DNA of 20,166 bases from contig JAEETM010000061.1 of NCBI GenBank assembly GCA_016290335.1, positions 1-20,166 of the forward strand, given 5' to 3'. Below are positions 12,023 through 19,813 of the stretch, piece after piece. This DNA is from Treponema sp. (GTDB taxonomy: Bacteria; Spirochaetota; Spirochaetia; Treponematales; Treponemataceae). The notes under the pieces are model-generated. The model worked only from the letters and a program-made list of their open reading frames with translations, made no database searches and was not told the origin of the DNA. A program made the position numbers and the translations under genes. How positions within the stretch are numbered: the first letter of the stretch is position 1; each line of letters starts with the position of its first letter.

Positions 12023-12059
12023 GAGGTCGCTAGTTCAAATCTAGTCGCTCCGACCAATT
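12023..12059 (+). repeat. attR: second copy of the tRNA-Pro 3' end (37 bp)
   Basis: Identical over 37 bases to 3181-3217 in the tRNA gene. There is no 5' half of a tRNA in front of it. It follows the stop codon of the MORN_2 gene directly and marks the right end of the island. By the usual mechanism this copy is the displaced original 3' end of the chromosomal tRNA gene. Confidence 0.93.
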
Positions 12060-12067
12060 TAAAAATC

Positions 12068-12103
12068 ATCGGGAATCCGCACAGTGAGCGGGTTCCCGAT
12101 TTT
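12068..12103 (+). terminator. Displaced original tRNA-Pro terminator
   Basis: Stem ATCGGGAATCCGC with GCGGGTTCCCGAT and loop ACAGTGA, then TTTT. The stems are identical to those of the terminator at 3226-3258, while the 7-base loop differs at three positions and the T-run is shorter. Confidence 0.8.
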
Positions 12104-12130
12104 GCTGTCTTAAAGAATCCAAGGAAACTG

Positions 12131-12159
12131 TTTATAACCTGTCATGAGTTTGGTATAAT
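12131..12159 (+). promoter_or_regulatory. Probable extended -10 promoter ahead of the hydrolase remnant
   Basis: TTTATA (12131-12136), 17 bp, then TATAAT (12154-12159), with TGG directly before the -10 box giving an extended -10. It would drive the decayed hydrolase gene. Confidence 0.6.
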
Positions 12160-12219
12160 ATTCGCAAATTCAGGATACTGATCTAAAAGACTTTTGAAAG
12201 TGAGATATCGTCATGTTAA

Positions 12220-12696
12220 CATTCGAATACGGATTTGTCTCCATGGAACGCACCTGCAGTATTCGGGAAAGAAGGCTTTGGCGATGGCGCAGCAAGAACG
12301 TTGACTGAAATACTGCAACTATGTTCAGATGCAAGAAGAACATATTACATAGGCGGGTATTCTCTCGCCGGTTTATTTACCCTTTGGGCCGCGTATCAGA
12401 CCACCGTGTTCGCAGGTATCGCGGCTGCGTCGCTGTCAATCTGGTTTCCCGGTTTTCTTGAGTACATGAAAGGACACGAAATTCATTCCGGCACCGTCTT
12501 CCTGAGCCTTGGGAACAAAGAAGAACGTGTTAGAAATCCTGTCATGTCTAAGGTAGGTGATTGTATACGGGAAGGGTATGCCTGGCTTACAGGTCAGGGT
12601 ATAAATTGTACGCTGGAATGGAATCAGGGCAATCACTTCAGAGATCCGGATTTACGAACCGCAAGAGCTTTTGTCTGGGTGATGCAGACTTTTTGA
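12220..12696 (+). pseudogene. Alpha/beta hydrolase (esterase-like), N-terminally truncated
   Basis: The frame after the TAA at 12217 reads HSNTDLSPWNAPAVFGKEGF and on to the nucleophile elbow YYIGGYSLAGLFTLWAAYQT (G-x-S-x-x-G). Then come SIWFPGFLEYMKGHEIHSGT, a conserved LGNKEERVRNPVMSKVGD segment, and a late His in WNQGNHFRDPDLRTARAF, the likely catalytic histidine. The piece is about 158 residues, against roughly 220-230 for intact relatives as I remember them. The first beta strands and a proper start are missing. An ATG at 12213 lies in another frame and gives only a 31-residue product. Only a TTG at 12235 could start the intact part, without a clear ribosome site. Decay right beside attR suggests damage around the integration site. 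Substrate unknown. Confidence 0.7.
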
Positions 12697-12810
12697 TCTT
12701 GTGAAAAACAACACCTCTGCCTATCGCTAAAACAGAACGGTTTGCGATGGGCCGGGGTTACTATTGTTGTTTTTATATTTTTATTTTTTGTGGCTAACTC
12801 TGGCGTGTTG

Positions 12811-12819
12811 TGGTATAAT
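12811..12819 (+). promoter_or_regulatory. Extended -10 element ahead of the Cys-pair protein gene
   Basis: TGGTATAAT (TGn plus a perfect -10 at 12814-12819) lies 46 bp before ATG 12866. The -35 region is weak, as is common for extended -10 promoters. Just upstream, an imperfect 9-bp stem (GCCTATCGC with GCGATGGGC, about 12719-12752) with T-rich sequence behind it may end the hydrolase transcript. Confidence 0.55.
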
Positions 12820-12865
12820 ATTATGTATTTTATTTTACAGCATTTTATAATTGAAGGAGTTTGCT

Positions 12866-13567
12866 ATGATTCGTACATTATTTCTGACCTGTTCCCGCTG
12901 CGGCAAAACCATCAGCGCGCAGGATCATCTGTATTATCAGGACGATTTTACCGTACAGAACTTTCAGGATATTAAACTGATCTGCGATGACTGTATCCGT
13001 GCATGGAAAGAAAAATGGCAGATTGCCAATGCGGAATTTCACGAAAAAAACTATGTGCTCACCGTAACTATAACCCTGAAAAACGGAACGGTGTATAAGA
13101 ACATGGATTGCACACCGATGGAAGATACGGAATCAGTCGTCACAGGGGAAGACATTCCTCCGGAAGCCCAGCATGCACTGTACAAATTTTACGTTACTTT
13201 TGCACAGCAACGTGAAGCGCAGCAGATCAAAGACTGCTTCTTTACCAACCGGGAAGACGGAAAAATGTCTGCCGATATTACCACGGTAGGCGGCGAACAG
13301 TATGACAAGCTTGTCTTTTACGTGGAGGATGGCTATCTGAAAACAGAACAGAATGTGCCTGACTATATTATGGACGGTCTGGTCACCGCTTACAAATCCT
13401 ATCTGGCCCAGGAGGAGATGCTTTCCACTGCTTCCCAGCCGGCACCCCGGATGCCCCAGCGGAAACCGATGCCGGAAAGCCAGTGGAATACGGGCGAAAG
13501 CTACGGCAGCGGAAGCACAACCGGTGGTTTCGGACGCCGGAACAGAAATCCTTTCGGGGGCTTTTAA
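12866..13567 (+). CDS. Hypothetical protein with N-terminal cysteine pairs and Gly-rich tail
   Basis: The 233-residue product is not recognised. The N-terminus has LTCSRCGKTISAQDHLYYQD and then LICDDCIRAWKEK, two CxxC pairs about 28 residues apart that could form one zinc finger. The central part alternates beta strands (YVLTVTITLKNGTVYKNMDC, then DKLVFYVEDGYLKTEQNVPD). The last 45 residues are Pro/Gln/Gly/Arg-rich and disordered, ending RRNRNPFGGF. ATG 12866 is chosen over an in-frame TTG at 12851 because GAAGGAG at 12853-12859 is the ribosome site. It belongs to the chromosomal side and precedes prfC by 116 bp. Cytoplasmic; function unknown. Confidence 0.75.
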   Translation: MIRTLFLTCSRCGKTISAQDHLYYQDDFTVQNFQDIKLICDDCIRAWKEKWQIANAEFHEKNYVLTVTITLKNGTVYKNMDCTPMEDTESVVTGEDIPPEAQHALYKFYVTFAQQREAQQIKDCFFTNREDGKMSADITTVGGEQYDKLVFYVEDGYLKTEQNVPDYIMDGLVTAYKSYLAQEEMLSTASQPAPRMPQRKPMPESQWNTGESYGSGSTTGGFGRRNRNPFGGF

Positions 13568-13683
13568 GTTAGTATTGATTTGAACGGTTTACCATTTAAA
13601 CCCGGTAAAAGCATAATTTTGTCTGCCTGATACCGCGTATTCAGAAGGCAGCGGACATACTGAAATATATTCGGGGAGATGTC

Positions 13684-15294
13684 ATGAGCGAATTAAAAGA
13701 AAAAATAGAAAAACGGCGTACCTTTGCCATCATTTCACATCCGGACGCCGGTAAAACAACCTTAACCGAAAAACTGCTGTTATACGGCGGCGCCATCCAC
13801 CTGGCAGGCAGTGTAAAAGCCAGAAAGGCAAACAAGCATGCCGTTTCTGACTGGATGGAAATTGAAAAGCAGCGCGGTATTTCTGTTACGTCTTCAGTGC
13901 TGCAGTTCGATTACCAGGGCTACCGTGTCAACATTCTGGACACACCCGGCCATCAGGACTTTTCGGAAGACACGTACCGCACCCTGATGGCGGCGGACAG
14001 CGCCGTCATGCTGATTGACGCGGCCAAAGGTGTGGAACCCCAGACCAAGAAGCTGTTTTGGGTCTGCCACCGCCGGCATCTGCCGATTTTTACCTTTATT
14101 AACAAGCTGGACCGTTTCGGCCGGGAACCTCTTGACCTGATGGAAGAAGTGGAAAAGATTCTGCAGATCAAGGTGTATCCCATAACCTGGCCGGTGGGCC
14201 TGGACGGAAAATATAAAGGCGTGTATAACCGCCTGACCAGAGAGGTTTCGTTATTTAAAACGGATGCCAGCCATGGCAGTAAGCAACTGGAAGAATTTTC
14301 CGCGGACATCGATGATCCCCGCATTAAGGAAATGATCGGAGATGAACTGTTCGAAGCACTGCTGGGCGATATCGAGTTACTGGACATGGCAGGGGAAGAG
14401 TTCCATATCGAGGACGTATTAAAAGGGGAACTTACACCCATGTTCTTCGGCAGCGCCATGACCAACTTTGGTGTGCAGGAGTTTCTTGAAAAGTTTCTGG
14501 AAATGTCACCGGCGCCCCAGCCCCGCACACTGTTAAATGGTGATGTACTGGAACCTGACAATCCGCTGTTCAGCGCCTTTGTTTTTAAGATTCAGGCCAA
14601 TATGAACCCGGCACACCGGGACCGCATCGCGTTCATGCGCATCTGCTCCGGCGAATTTGAAAAAGGCATGACAGTGTATCATGCCCAAAGCGGTAAGCCT
14701 GTAAAGCTGGCCCAACCACAACAGTTTTTAGCGCAGGAACGTACCATTGTAGAAAAGGCGTACCCCGGCGACATCATCGGTTTGTTTGATCCGGGCATCT
14801 TCGGTATCGGCGACAGTCTCAGTGATGATAAGCTGAAACTGCGTTTTGAAGATTTTCCCGTGTTCCCGGCAGAAATTTTTGCCCGGGTGCAGCCAAAAGA
14901 TTCCCTGAAACGAAAACAATTTGAAAAGGGGATCCTCCAGCTTTCCCAAGAGGGCGCCGTGCAGGTGTTCACTCAAAAACATGTGGGGCTGGAAAGTTTT
15001 ATCGTCGGCGTAGTGGGACAGCTGCAGCTGGAAGTACTGGAATACCGTCTGAAGAATGAATACAACGCCCAGCTTGTGATGACTCAGCTTCCCTTTACCG
15101 TAGCCCGCTGGGTCTATGCGGAAAAGCCGGAAGACATTGAAAAGCTGCGGGGTCTTGACAACGGCATGCTTGTGTATGATAAAAAAGACCGCCCGGTTAT
15201 CCTGGTGAACAACGAATGGGCACTGAACTGGATTCTGCAGCGCAACCCGGGACTGGAATTTCTGGTCGTACCTTCGGATAAGGCGAGAGTATAA
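13684..15294 (+). CDS. prfC: Peptide chain release factor 3 (RF3)
   Basis: This translational GTPase removes RF1/RF2 from the ribosome after peptide release. The 536-residue length is normal. GTPase motifs are the P-loop SHPDAGKT (18-25), the G2 region RGISVTSS (64-71), DTPGHQDF (86-93) and NKLDR (140-144). The stretch KLLLYGGAIHLAGSVKARKA (30-49) is characteristic of RF3 and separates it from EF-G. RF3-type domains follow, with MNPAHRDRIAFMRICSGEFE, a typical RF3 domain-II signature, and VVGQLQLEVLEYRLKNEYNA in the C-terminal domain. GGGGAG precedes the ATG by 7 bp. The next gene starts 2 bp after its stop. Confidence 0.97.
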   Translation: MSELKEKIEKRRTFAIISHPDAGKTTLTEKLLLYGGAIHLAGSVKARKANKHAVSDWMEIEKQRGISVTSSVLQFDYQGYRVNILDTPGHQDFSEDTYRTLMAADSAVMLIDAAKGVEPQTKKLFWVCHRRHLPIFTFINKLDRFGREPLDLMEEVEKILQIKVYPITWPVGLDGKYKGVYNRLTREVSLFKTDASHGSKQLEEFSADIDDPRIKEMIGDELFEALLGDIELLDMAGEEFHIEDVLKGELTPMFFGSAMTNFGVQEFLEKFLEMSPAPQPRTLLNGDVLEPDNPLFSAFVFKIQANMNPAHRDRIAFMRICSGEFEKGMTVYHAQSGKPVKLAQPQQFLAQERTIVEKAYPGDIIGLFDPGIFGIGDSLSDDKLKLRFEDFPVFPAEIFARVQPKDSLKRKQFEKGILQLSQEGAVQVFTQKHVGLESFIVGVVGQLQLEVLEYRLKNEYNAQLVMTQLPFTVARWVYAEKPEDIEKLRGLDNGMLVYDKKDRPVILVNNEWALNWILQRNPGLEFLVVPSDKARV

Positions 15295-15296
15295 AC

Positions 15297-16034
15297 ATGG
15301 AAGAGATTGCAACGATTTTAGGTGTTCCTGTGGTACCGTACACCATGGACGAAGCAGTAATGAAACTGACCCAGGACACGCTGAAGAACAAACGAAACTT
15401 TGTAGTCACTGCCAATGCGGAAATTATCATGATGGCACAGGACGACAAAGAATACAAAACACTGTTGTCGGAAACTGCGGATTTAATCCTTCCGGACGGA
15501 GCCGGAACGGTATGGGCTGGCAACTATCTGGGTTATACCATACCGGAGCGGGTTGCAGGCTACGATTTATATCTGCGTCTTCTGGAAGAGGCGGCAAAGA
15601 AAAAGCTCCCCGTGTACTTCTTCGGCGGCAAGCCCGGCATTGCGGAAGAAGCAGCGGAGGAAGGTAAGCGCCGCTGGCCCGGCCTGAACGTAGCCGGCTG
15701 CCGCAATGGCTATTTTTCGTCCGAAGAAGAAACGGAAATTATTAAAGGCATCAATCGCAGCGGCGCAGCCATGCTGTTCGCTGCCTTAGGTGCGCCCAAA
15801 CAGGAAAAGTGGTTAGCAAAGTACAGGGAAGAGTTGAAGCCATGTTTACTGATGGGCATCGGCGGCAGCTTTGACGTGTTGGCCGGAAAAGTGCAGCGGG
15901 CACCCAAATGGATGCAGGACGCCAAACTGGAATGGCTCTTCCGTCTGATAAAACAACCCAGCCGATTCGGAAGAATGCTGGCACTGCCAAAATTTGTATT
16001 TGCGGTTCGCAATGAAAAAGCAAAGAAAAAATAA
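15297..16034 (+). CDS. WecG/TagA/CpsF-family glycosyltransferase (GT26)
   Basis: These peripheral membrane enzymes transfer N-acetylmannosamine-type sugars from UDP donors to an undecaprenyl-linked acceptor in the synthesis of teichoic acid, enterobacterial common antigen or other surface glycans. The 245-residue length is normal. Family signatures in order are FVVTANAEIIMMAQDDKEY, LILPDGAGTVWAG with the conserved Asp, IPERVAGYDL, VYFFGGKPGIAEEAA, ALGAPKQEKWLAKY, and GIGGSFDVLAGKVQRAPKWM. The C-terminal Arg-rich appendage (LFRLIKQPSRFGRMLALPKF) tethers such enzymes to the membrane. The start lies 2 bp after the prfC stop, so it depends on ribosomes finishing prfC or on an internal GGCGAGAG site. 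The exact sugar and polymer cannot be read from sequence. Confidence 0.93.
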   Translation: MEEIATILGVPVVPYTMDEAVMKLTQDTLKNKRNFVVTANAEIIMMAQDDKEYKTLLSETADLILPDGAGTVWAGNYLGYTIPERVAGYDLYLRLLEEAAKKKLPVYFFGGKPGIAEEAAEEGKRRWPGLNVAGCRNGYFSSEEETEIIKGINRSGAAMLFAALGAPKQEKWLAKYREELKPCLLMGIGGSFDVLAGKVQRAPKWMQDAKLEWLFRLIKQPSRFGRMLALPKFVFAVRNEKAKKK

Positions 16035-16044
16035 CTAAATATAG

Positions 16045-16073
16045 TAGACAAATTCGTTTTTACATACTATAAT
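16045..16073 (+). promoter_or_regulatory. Sigma-A promoter of psd-pssA
   Basis: TAGACA (16045-16050) and a perfect TATAAT (16068-16073) are separated by exactly 17 bp. Transcription would begin near 16080, leaving a leader of about 145 bases before psd. Confidence 0.82.
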
Positions 16074-16110
16074 GTACAAGTTAATGTTAGTTTATGTTTT
16101 AATCCATTAC

Positions 16111-16193
16111 GCAGGATACATTTCCCTGCACAAAGCATAGCAGGGAAAGCATTTTAAACCTGTGCTTACCGACGATAACGAAGTACAGGGAAA
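16111..16193 (+). promoter_or_regulatory. Structured 5' leader of psd with competing stems
   Basis: TTTCCCTGC (16121-16129) can pair perfectly with GCAGGGAAA (16140-16148). It can also pair, over eight bases, with a second CAGGGAAA at 16186-16193. GCAGG at 16111-16115 could compete from upstream. A second stem, CCTGTGCTT (16159-16167) with AAGTACAGG (16181-16189, one G-U), overlaps the alternative partner. No T-run follows, so control, if any, would be on translation or stability. I recognise no known riboswitch class. Confidence 0.45.
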
Positions 16194-16224
16194 CTCAGAC
16201 AGGTAAGAAGAAAGGAGGCCGCTC

Positions 16225-16854
16225 ATGCATATTGTAAGACAGGGATATCCCTTTATTGCCGCAGCACTGGTGCTGGCGGTAGTCTGCTTTATCGCATTCG
16301 GAATCCGGATTGCCGTAATTCCGCTGGTGCTGGCCTGCTATTTCGCATATTTCTTCCGTAACCCGGACAGGGAAGTCGTTCAGGATACTTCGCTGTTATA
16401 TTCTCCGGCTGACGGAACGGTCATGGACGTGTCGGACTTCTATGACGATGAGTTCCTGAATGCAAAAGCCAAAAAGGTGACGATTTTCCTTTCCGTATTT
16501 AATGTGCATGTAAATCGAAGCCCTGCGGAAGGTACAATCAAATTCCAGCGTTATACGGTAGGCGAATTTCTGCCGGCGTTTAACCAGAAGGCTGCTTTTG
16601 AAAATGAACGTTTCGCCATGGGAATTGAAAATGACCGTATGAAAATCCTGGTCATCCAGATAGCCGGAATTTTGGCCCGCCGTATCGATAACTGGGTAAA
16701 TTTAGGTAATCATCTGGATCAGGGTGAGGTTTACGGCATGATTAAATTCGGTTCCTGTACGGAACTCGTCGTGCCGGAAAAGGTAGAAATCCTCTGCAAA
16801 AAGGGTGACAAGGTAAAAGGCGGCATTACTGTATTGGGTCGTATAAACCCATAA
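16225..16854 (+). CDS. psd: Phosphatidylserine decarboxylase proenzyme, short form
   Basis: This pyruvoyl enzyme at the inner membrane converts phosphatidylserine to phosphatidylethanolamine. The 209-residue length fits the short Psd class. Two N-terminal hydrophobic segments (about 8-28 and 30-43) precede FFRNPDRE (43-50) and SPADGTVMDV. The motifs VFNVHVNRSP (91-100), IQIAGILARRI and LDQGEVYGMIKFGS follow. Self-cleavage is expected between Gly176 and Ser177 in KFGS, turning the serine into the pyruvoyl group. AAAGGAGG lies 8 bp before the ATG. It has its own promoter and is followed 59 bp later by pssA, which makes its substrate. Confidence 0.96.
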   Translation: MHIVRQGYPFIAAALVLAVVCFIAFGIRIAVIPLVLACYFAYFFRNPDREVVQDTSLLYSPADGTVMDVSDFYDDEFLNAKAKKVTIFLSVFNVHVNRSPAEGTIKFQRYTVGEFLPAFNQKAAFENERFAMGIENDRMKILVIQIAGILARRIDNWVNLGNHLDQGEVYGMIKFGSCTELVVPEKVEILCKKGDKVKGGITVLGRINP

Positions 16855-16913
16855 AACAGTAGCGGCACACCCGTGTATTATTGACAGTATTTCGGAATCG
16901 GGAGGACAAAAGC

Positions 16914-17600
16914 GTGAATTACAAGCGCATCGTTCCTAACACCATCAGTGGCATCAGCCTGGTTTTGGGAGTTTTTTCCATTTTTTATACGCAGGAACAG
17001 AATTATTTTATGGCGTCAATCTGCATCATCCTGTCCGTCGTCGCTGATTCGTTAGACGGAAGGGCAGCCCGTGCGCTGGGTGTTCAGGGTCCCTTTGGCG
17101 TAGAGATGGATTCCCTTTGTGACCTGGGTGCTTTTGGGGTAGCTCCCGCCATTTTAATTTACCAGTTTGCCTTGACAGACCTGGGTTGGTGGGGTAAAAT
17201 AATCGCCGGATTGTACACGTTCTTCGGAGCTATGCGTCTGGCGCGTTTTAATGTGAACACATCTGTAGTTCACGGGTACTTCCAGGGAATGCCCATTCCC
17301 GCAGGCGCCTGCTGTATTGCAACCTATGTATTGTCCGGTTTTAATTTTACGCCCGTTGTGGCAGGGATTATGACCCTGGCTGTAGCTATCATCCTGTACA
17401 GCAGCGTAAAATTTCCCGACTTTAAAGGAAAAGGCAATCCCATGTACCGGTATCCGGTTATTTTGGCTGTTTTAATTGGTGCGTATCTGTTATGGCAGCG
17501 GCCTTCCGGCTGGCCGTTCGTCGGAATGTTTACATATTTTATTGCCGGTATCATCAATGCAGTTTACTGCCTGTTATTTGTAAAAGAGGAAGGAAACTGA
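16914..17600 (+). CDS. pssA: CDP-diacylglycerol--serine O-phosphatidyltransferase
   Basis: This membrane enzyme joins serine to CDP-diacylglycerol to give phosphatidylserine. The product has 228 residues with about six to eight hydrophobic helices. The CDP-alcohol phosphatidyltransferase motif is complete: Asp48-Gly49-x2-Ala52-Arg53-x8-Gly62-x3-Asp66-x3-Asp70, in DSLDGRAARALGVQGPFG and VEMDSLCD. Downstream, GAMRLARFNV and YFQGMPIPAGA are typical of PssA. The frame is open back to TTG 16881. GTG 16914 is preferred because GGGAGG ends 8 bp before it and the family N-terminus (NYKRIVPNTISG) starts there. Co-transcribed with psd, giving a PE-synthesis unit. Confidence 0.95.
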   Translation: MNYKRIVPNTISGISLVLGVFSIFYTQEQNYFMASICIILSVVADSLDGRAARALGVQGPFGVEMDSLCDLGAFGVAPAILIYQFALTDLGWWGKIIAGLYTFFGAMRLARFNVNTSVVHGYFQGMPIPAGACCIATYVLSGFNFTPVVAGIMTLAVAIILYSSVKFPDFKGKGNPMYRYPVILAVLIGAYLLWQRPSGWPFVGMFTYFIAGIINAVYCLLFVKEEGN

Positions 17601-17682
17601 TTTTATAATATGGGTTTGGCAAATCGCGTTCGTCAGTAATGGTTGTAAAAGGTTAAGGAAAGGAAAAGGTGCATAGGTCCAA

Positions 17683-18966
17683 ATGCATTTTAATTTCGAT
17701 GTGGTGATGATCCCGCTCCAGTTGATCATCGTGTTCTTTACTATTTATTATTTCGTCGTATCCTGGTTCGGTCTCTTCGGCAAAATGAAAGAGACGAAAC
17801 AGTTCCCGGAAAAAAGTACCTTCGCACTTATTGTCTGCGCTCATAACGAGCAGCAGGTCATTGCAAAGCTGGTTGAAAATCTGAAGCAGCTGAACTATTC
17901 CGACAAGTTATACGACATCTTCGTCGTGGCAGATAACTGCGTGGATAAAACCGCAGAAGCTGCCCGCAACGCCGGCGCCATTGTGTATGAACGTTTCAGC
18001 GAAACGGGGAAGGGCAAAGGCTTTGCCATGGAATGGATGTTCCACCGCCTGTTCGGTCTGGAACGCCAGTACGACGCAGTCTGTGTGTTCGATGCAGATA
18101 ATCTGGTACATCCGGATTTCCTGAAGATCATGAACAACCATCTGTGCAACGGGGAGCGTCTGATCCAGGGCTATATGGATTCCAAAAACCCGGAAGACAC
18201 CTGGGTGTCCGGCATGTTCTCCATTTCTTTCTGGATTGTAAACCATATCTGGCACCTGGCAAAATACAATATCGGTCTGTCCTGTGTGCTGGGCGGTACC
18301 GGTATGTGCATCGATACCAAACTCCTGAAACAGTATGGCTGGGGCGCCACCTGCCTGACAGAAGACATGGAATTCACCATGAAAGCCCTGATGGAAAATA
18401 TTCCCACCACCTGGGCCCATGACGCAGTCATCTATGACGAAAAACCGCTGACTTTCAAAGCGGCCTGGAACCAGCGCAAACGTTGGGCACAGGGACATTT
18501 CGACGTGGCCAACCGTTACATTCCCAAAATGTTGTGGAAGGGAATCACCGAGCACAACATCGTGGTGCTGGACGGTATGATTAATCTGGTACAACCGTAT
18601 TTCCTGCTGCTGTCCACCTTCTTTGTAATTTGCACTTACATTTACAATCTGGTTCCTTTCTATACGAACGTATTGTATGAAGTGCTTCCCATCCAGGTAT
18701 GGCAGATCATCGGCGTAGGGCAGTATATCTTCCCGGTTGCCGTACTCTGGAAGATTCGCGCTTCCTTTAAGTCCTGGTTGTATCTCTTGGTATATCCTGT
18801 CTTCATTTACAGCTGGATTCCCATTGTGATGCTCGGTTTCCTGCATCGGAACGAACACGAATGGTGCCACACTTTACACACCCGCAGCATCAGCTTTGAC
18901 GATGTAATCATTCCGGATGACGTGGTGAACGTGGGCCCGAAGCAAGTTGCTTTCAAGAAAAAATAA
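17683..18966 (+). CDS. Membrane-bound family 2 glycosyltransferase with QxxRW motif
   Basis: The product has 427 residues. An N-terminal membrane helix (about 8-29) is followed by a GT2 catalytic domain: LIVCAHNEQQ (49-58), VVADNCVDKTAE (81-92), the DxD-type FDADN (136-140), the TED motif at 226-228 and QRKRW at 264-268. Three or four C-terminal helices (about 300-400) complete the layout seen in processive enzymes such as hyaluronan, chitin or cellulose synthases and related exopolysaccharide GTs. Donor and product are unknown. ATG 17683 has only a weak site (AAAAGGTG, 13 bp upstream); a later ATG at 17707 is an alternative start. It lies 82 bp after pssA, possibly in the same transcript, and ends at a strong terminator. 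Confidence 0.9.
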   Translation: MHFNFDVVMIPLQLIIVFFTIYYFVVSWFGLFGKMKETKQFPEKSTFALIVCAHNEQQVIAKLVENLKQLNYSDKLYDIFVVADNCVDKTAEAARNAGAIVYERFSETGKGKGFAMEWMFHRLFGLERQYDAVCVFDADNLVHPDFLKIMNNHLCNGERLIQGYMDSKNPEDTWVSGMFSISFWIVNHIWHLAKYNIGLSCVLGGTGMCIDTKLLKQYGWGATCLTEDMEFTMKALMENIPTTWAHDAVIYDEKPLTFKAAWNQRKRWAQGHFDVANRYIPKMLWKGITEHNIVVLDGMINLVQPYFLLLSTFFVICTYIYNLVPFYTNVLYEVLPIQVWQIIGVGQYIFPVAVLWKIRASFKSWLYLLVYPVFIYSWIPIVMLGFLHRNEHEWCHTLHTRSISFDDVIIPDDVVNVGPKQVAFKKK

Positions 18967-19013
18967 CACGTTGAAGTTTTGAATTTTTTTAAGCGCATTT
19001 TAAATGAGAAAGC

Positions 19014-19072
19014 CTCCTGTGATTTACTTGATGTGTCCTGGCAGTCACACCGGTATCACAGGAGATTTTTTT
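19014..19072 (+). terminator. Rho-independent terminator after the GT2 gene
   Basis: A perfect 10-bp stem (CTCCTGTGAT at 19014-19023, ATCACAGGAG at 19055-19064) encloses a 31-base loop with its own short GTG/CAC stem, and ends in seven Ts. Confidence 0.85.
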
Positions 19073-19103
19073 AAGCAGGTAAACTCACGAGGTAATAATT
19101 ATT

Positions 19104-19793
19104 ATGAAAATTATTCTGGCTTCCGGTTCTCCGCGACGTTTGCAGCTTTTACAGCAGATGGGTTGGACAGTAGAAGTTCATTCTCTGCCGTTTGCAGAAG
19201 CTGAAACGGTTAATGAAGCAACGGAAAAGTTAGACAGCCTGCGAAAGCAGTTTTTGTTTTCCGGTGAAAAAAATCACACACACAATGAACCCATTCTTTC
19301 TGAAAAAGACTTGACCTTGCTTTTGCCTTACCGGAGCGCGGATCTGGTCTGCGCTTACAACGCGTTAGGCAAGGGCAGGGCAGCCGCGAAAGTAACGGGT
19401 ACGGGCTTTCCTGTAGTAGCTGCCGACACTATTGTTGTTTTGGGAGAACATATTTTGGGCAAACCGGCCGATCCGATGGAAGCAAAACGTATGCTGAAAA
19501 CCCTGTCAGGCAAGATACACGCAGTAAAAACCGCAACAGCTGTCTTGTATCAGAAAATAACGTTGCTTCAGGTTGTAACAACCAATGTTCTTTTCCGTAA
19601 GCTTACAGAAGAGGAAATCAACTGGTATGTAGGCACTGCTGAACCGCTGGATAAGGCTGGTGCCTACGGAATACAGGGCAAGGGTGCTGTATTGGTGGAA
19701 AGAATTGAAGGCAGCTATGATAATGTGGTAGGTCTGCCGTTAGCTACAGTTTACAAAATGTTACTTAAGGCAGGCGTTGATTCCATAGTTTAA
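19104..19793 (+). CDS. maf: Maf family nucleotide pyrophosphatase
   Basis: These cytoplasmic house-cleaning enzymes hydrolyse non-canonical or pyrimidine NTPs to the monophosphate and were first linked to septum formation. Signatures are ILASGSPRRLQLL (4-16), LGKGRAAAK (88-96), VVAADTIVV with the catalytic Asp108, LGKPADPMEAKRML (118-131), and DKAGAYGIQGKGA near residue 200. At 229 residues it is about 30-40 longer than usual. The excess lies at about residues 43-84, between the E-rich first segment and the LGKGRAAAK helix. GAGGTAAT precedes the ATG. A single gene between two terminators. Confidence 0.93.
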   Translation: MKIILASGSPRRLQLLQQMGWTVEVHSLPFAEAETVNEATEKLDSLRKQFLFSGEKNHTHNEPILSEKDLTLLLPYRSADLVCAYNALGKGRAAAKVTGTGFPVVAADTIVVLGEHILGKPADPMEAKRMLKTLSGKIHAVKTATAVLYQKITLLQVVTTNVLFRKLTEEEINWYVGTAEPLDKAGAYGIQGKGAVLVERIEGSYDNVVGLPLATVYKMLLKAGVDSIV

Positions 19794-19813
19794 TAACAGT
19801 CAGAAAAAAAGTA

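Noticed and set aside
17908..18870. Long open frame of 320 codons antisense to the GT2 gene
   Set aside because: It mirrors a gene with strong family motifs on the other strand. Its translation shows no recognisable domain, and long antisense frames of this kind arise from codon bias.
19004..19204. 66-codon frame between the GT2 gene and maf
   Set aside because: It covers a perfect terminator stem and then reads maf in another frame. No ribosome site is present.
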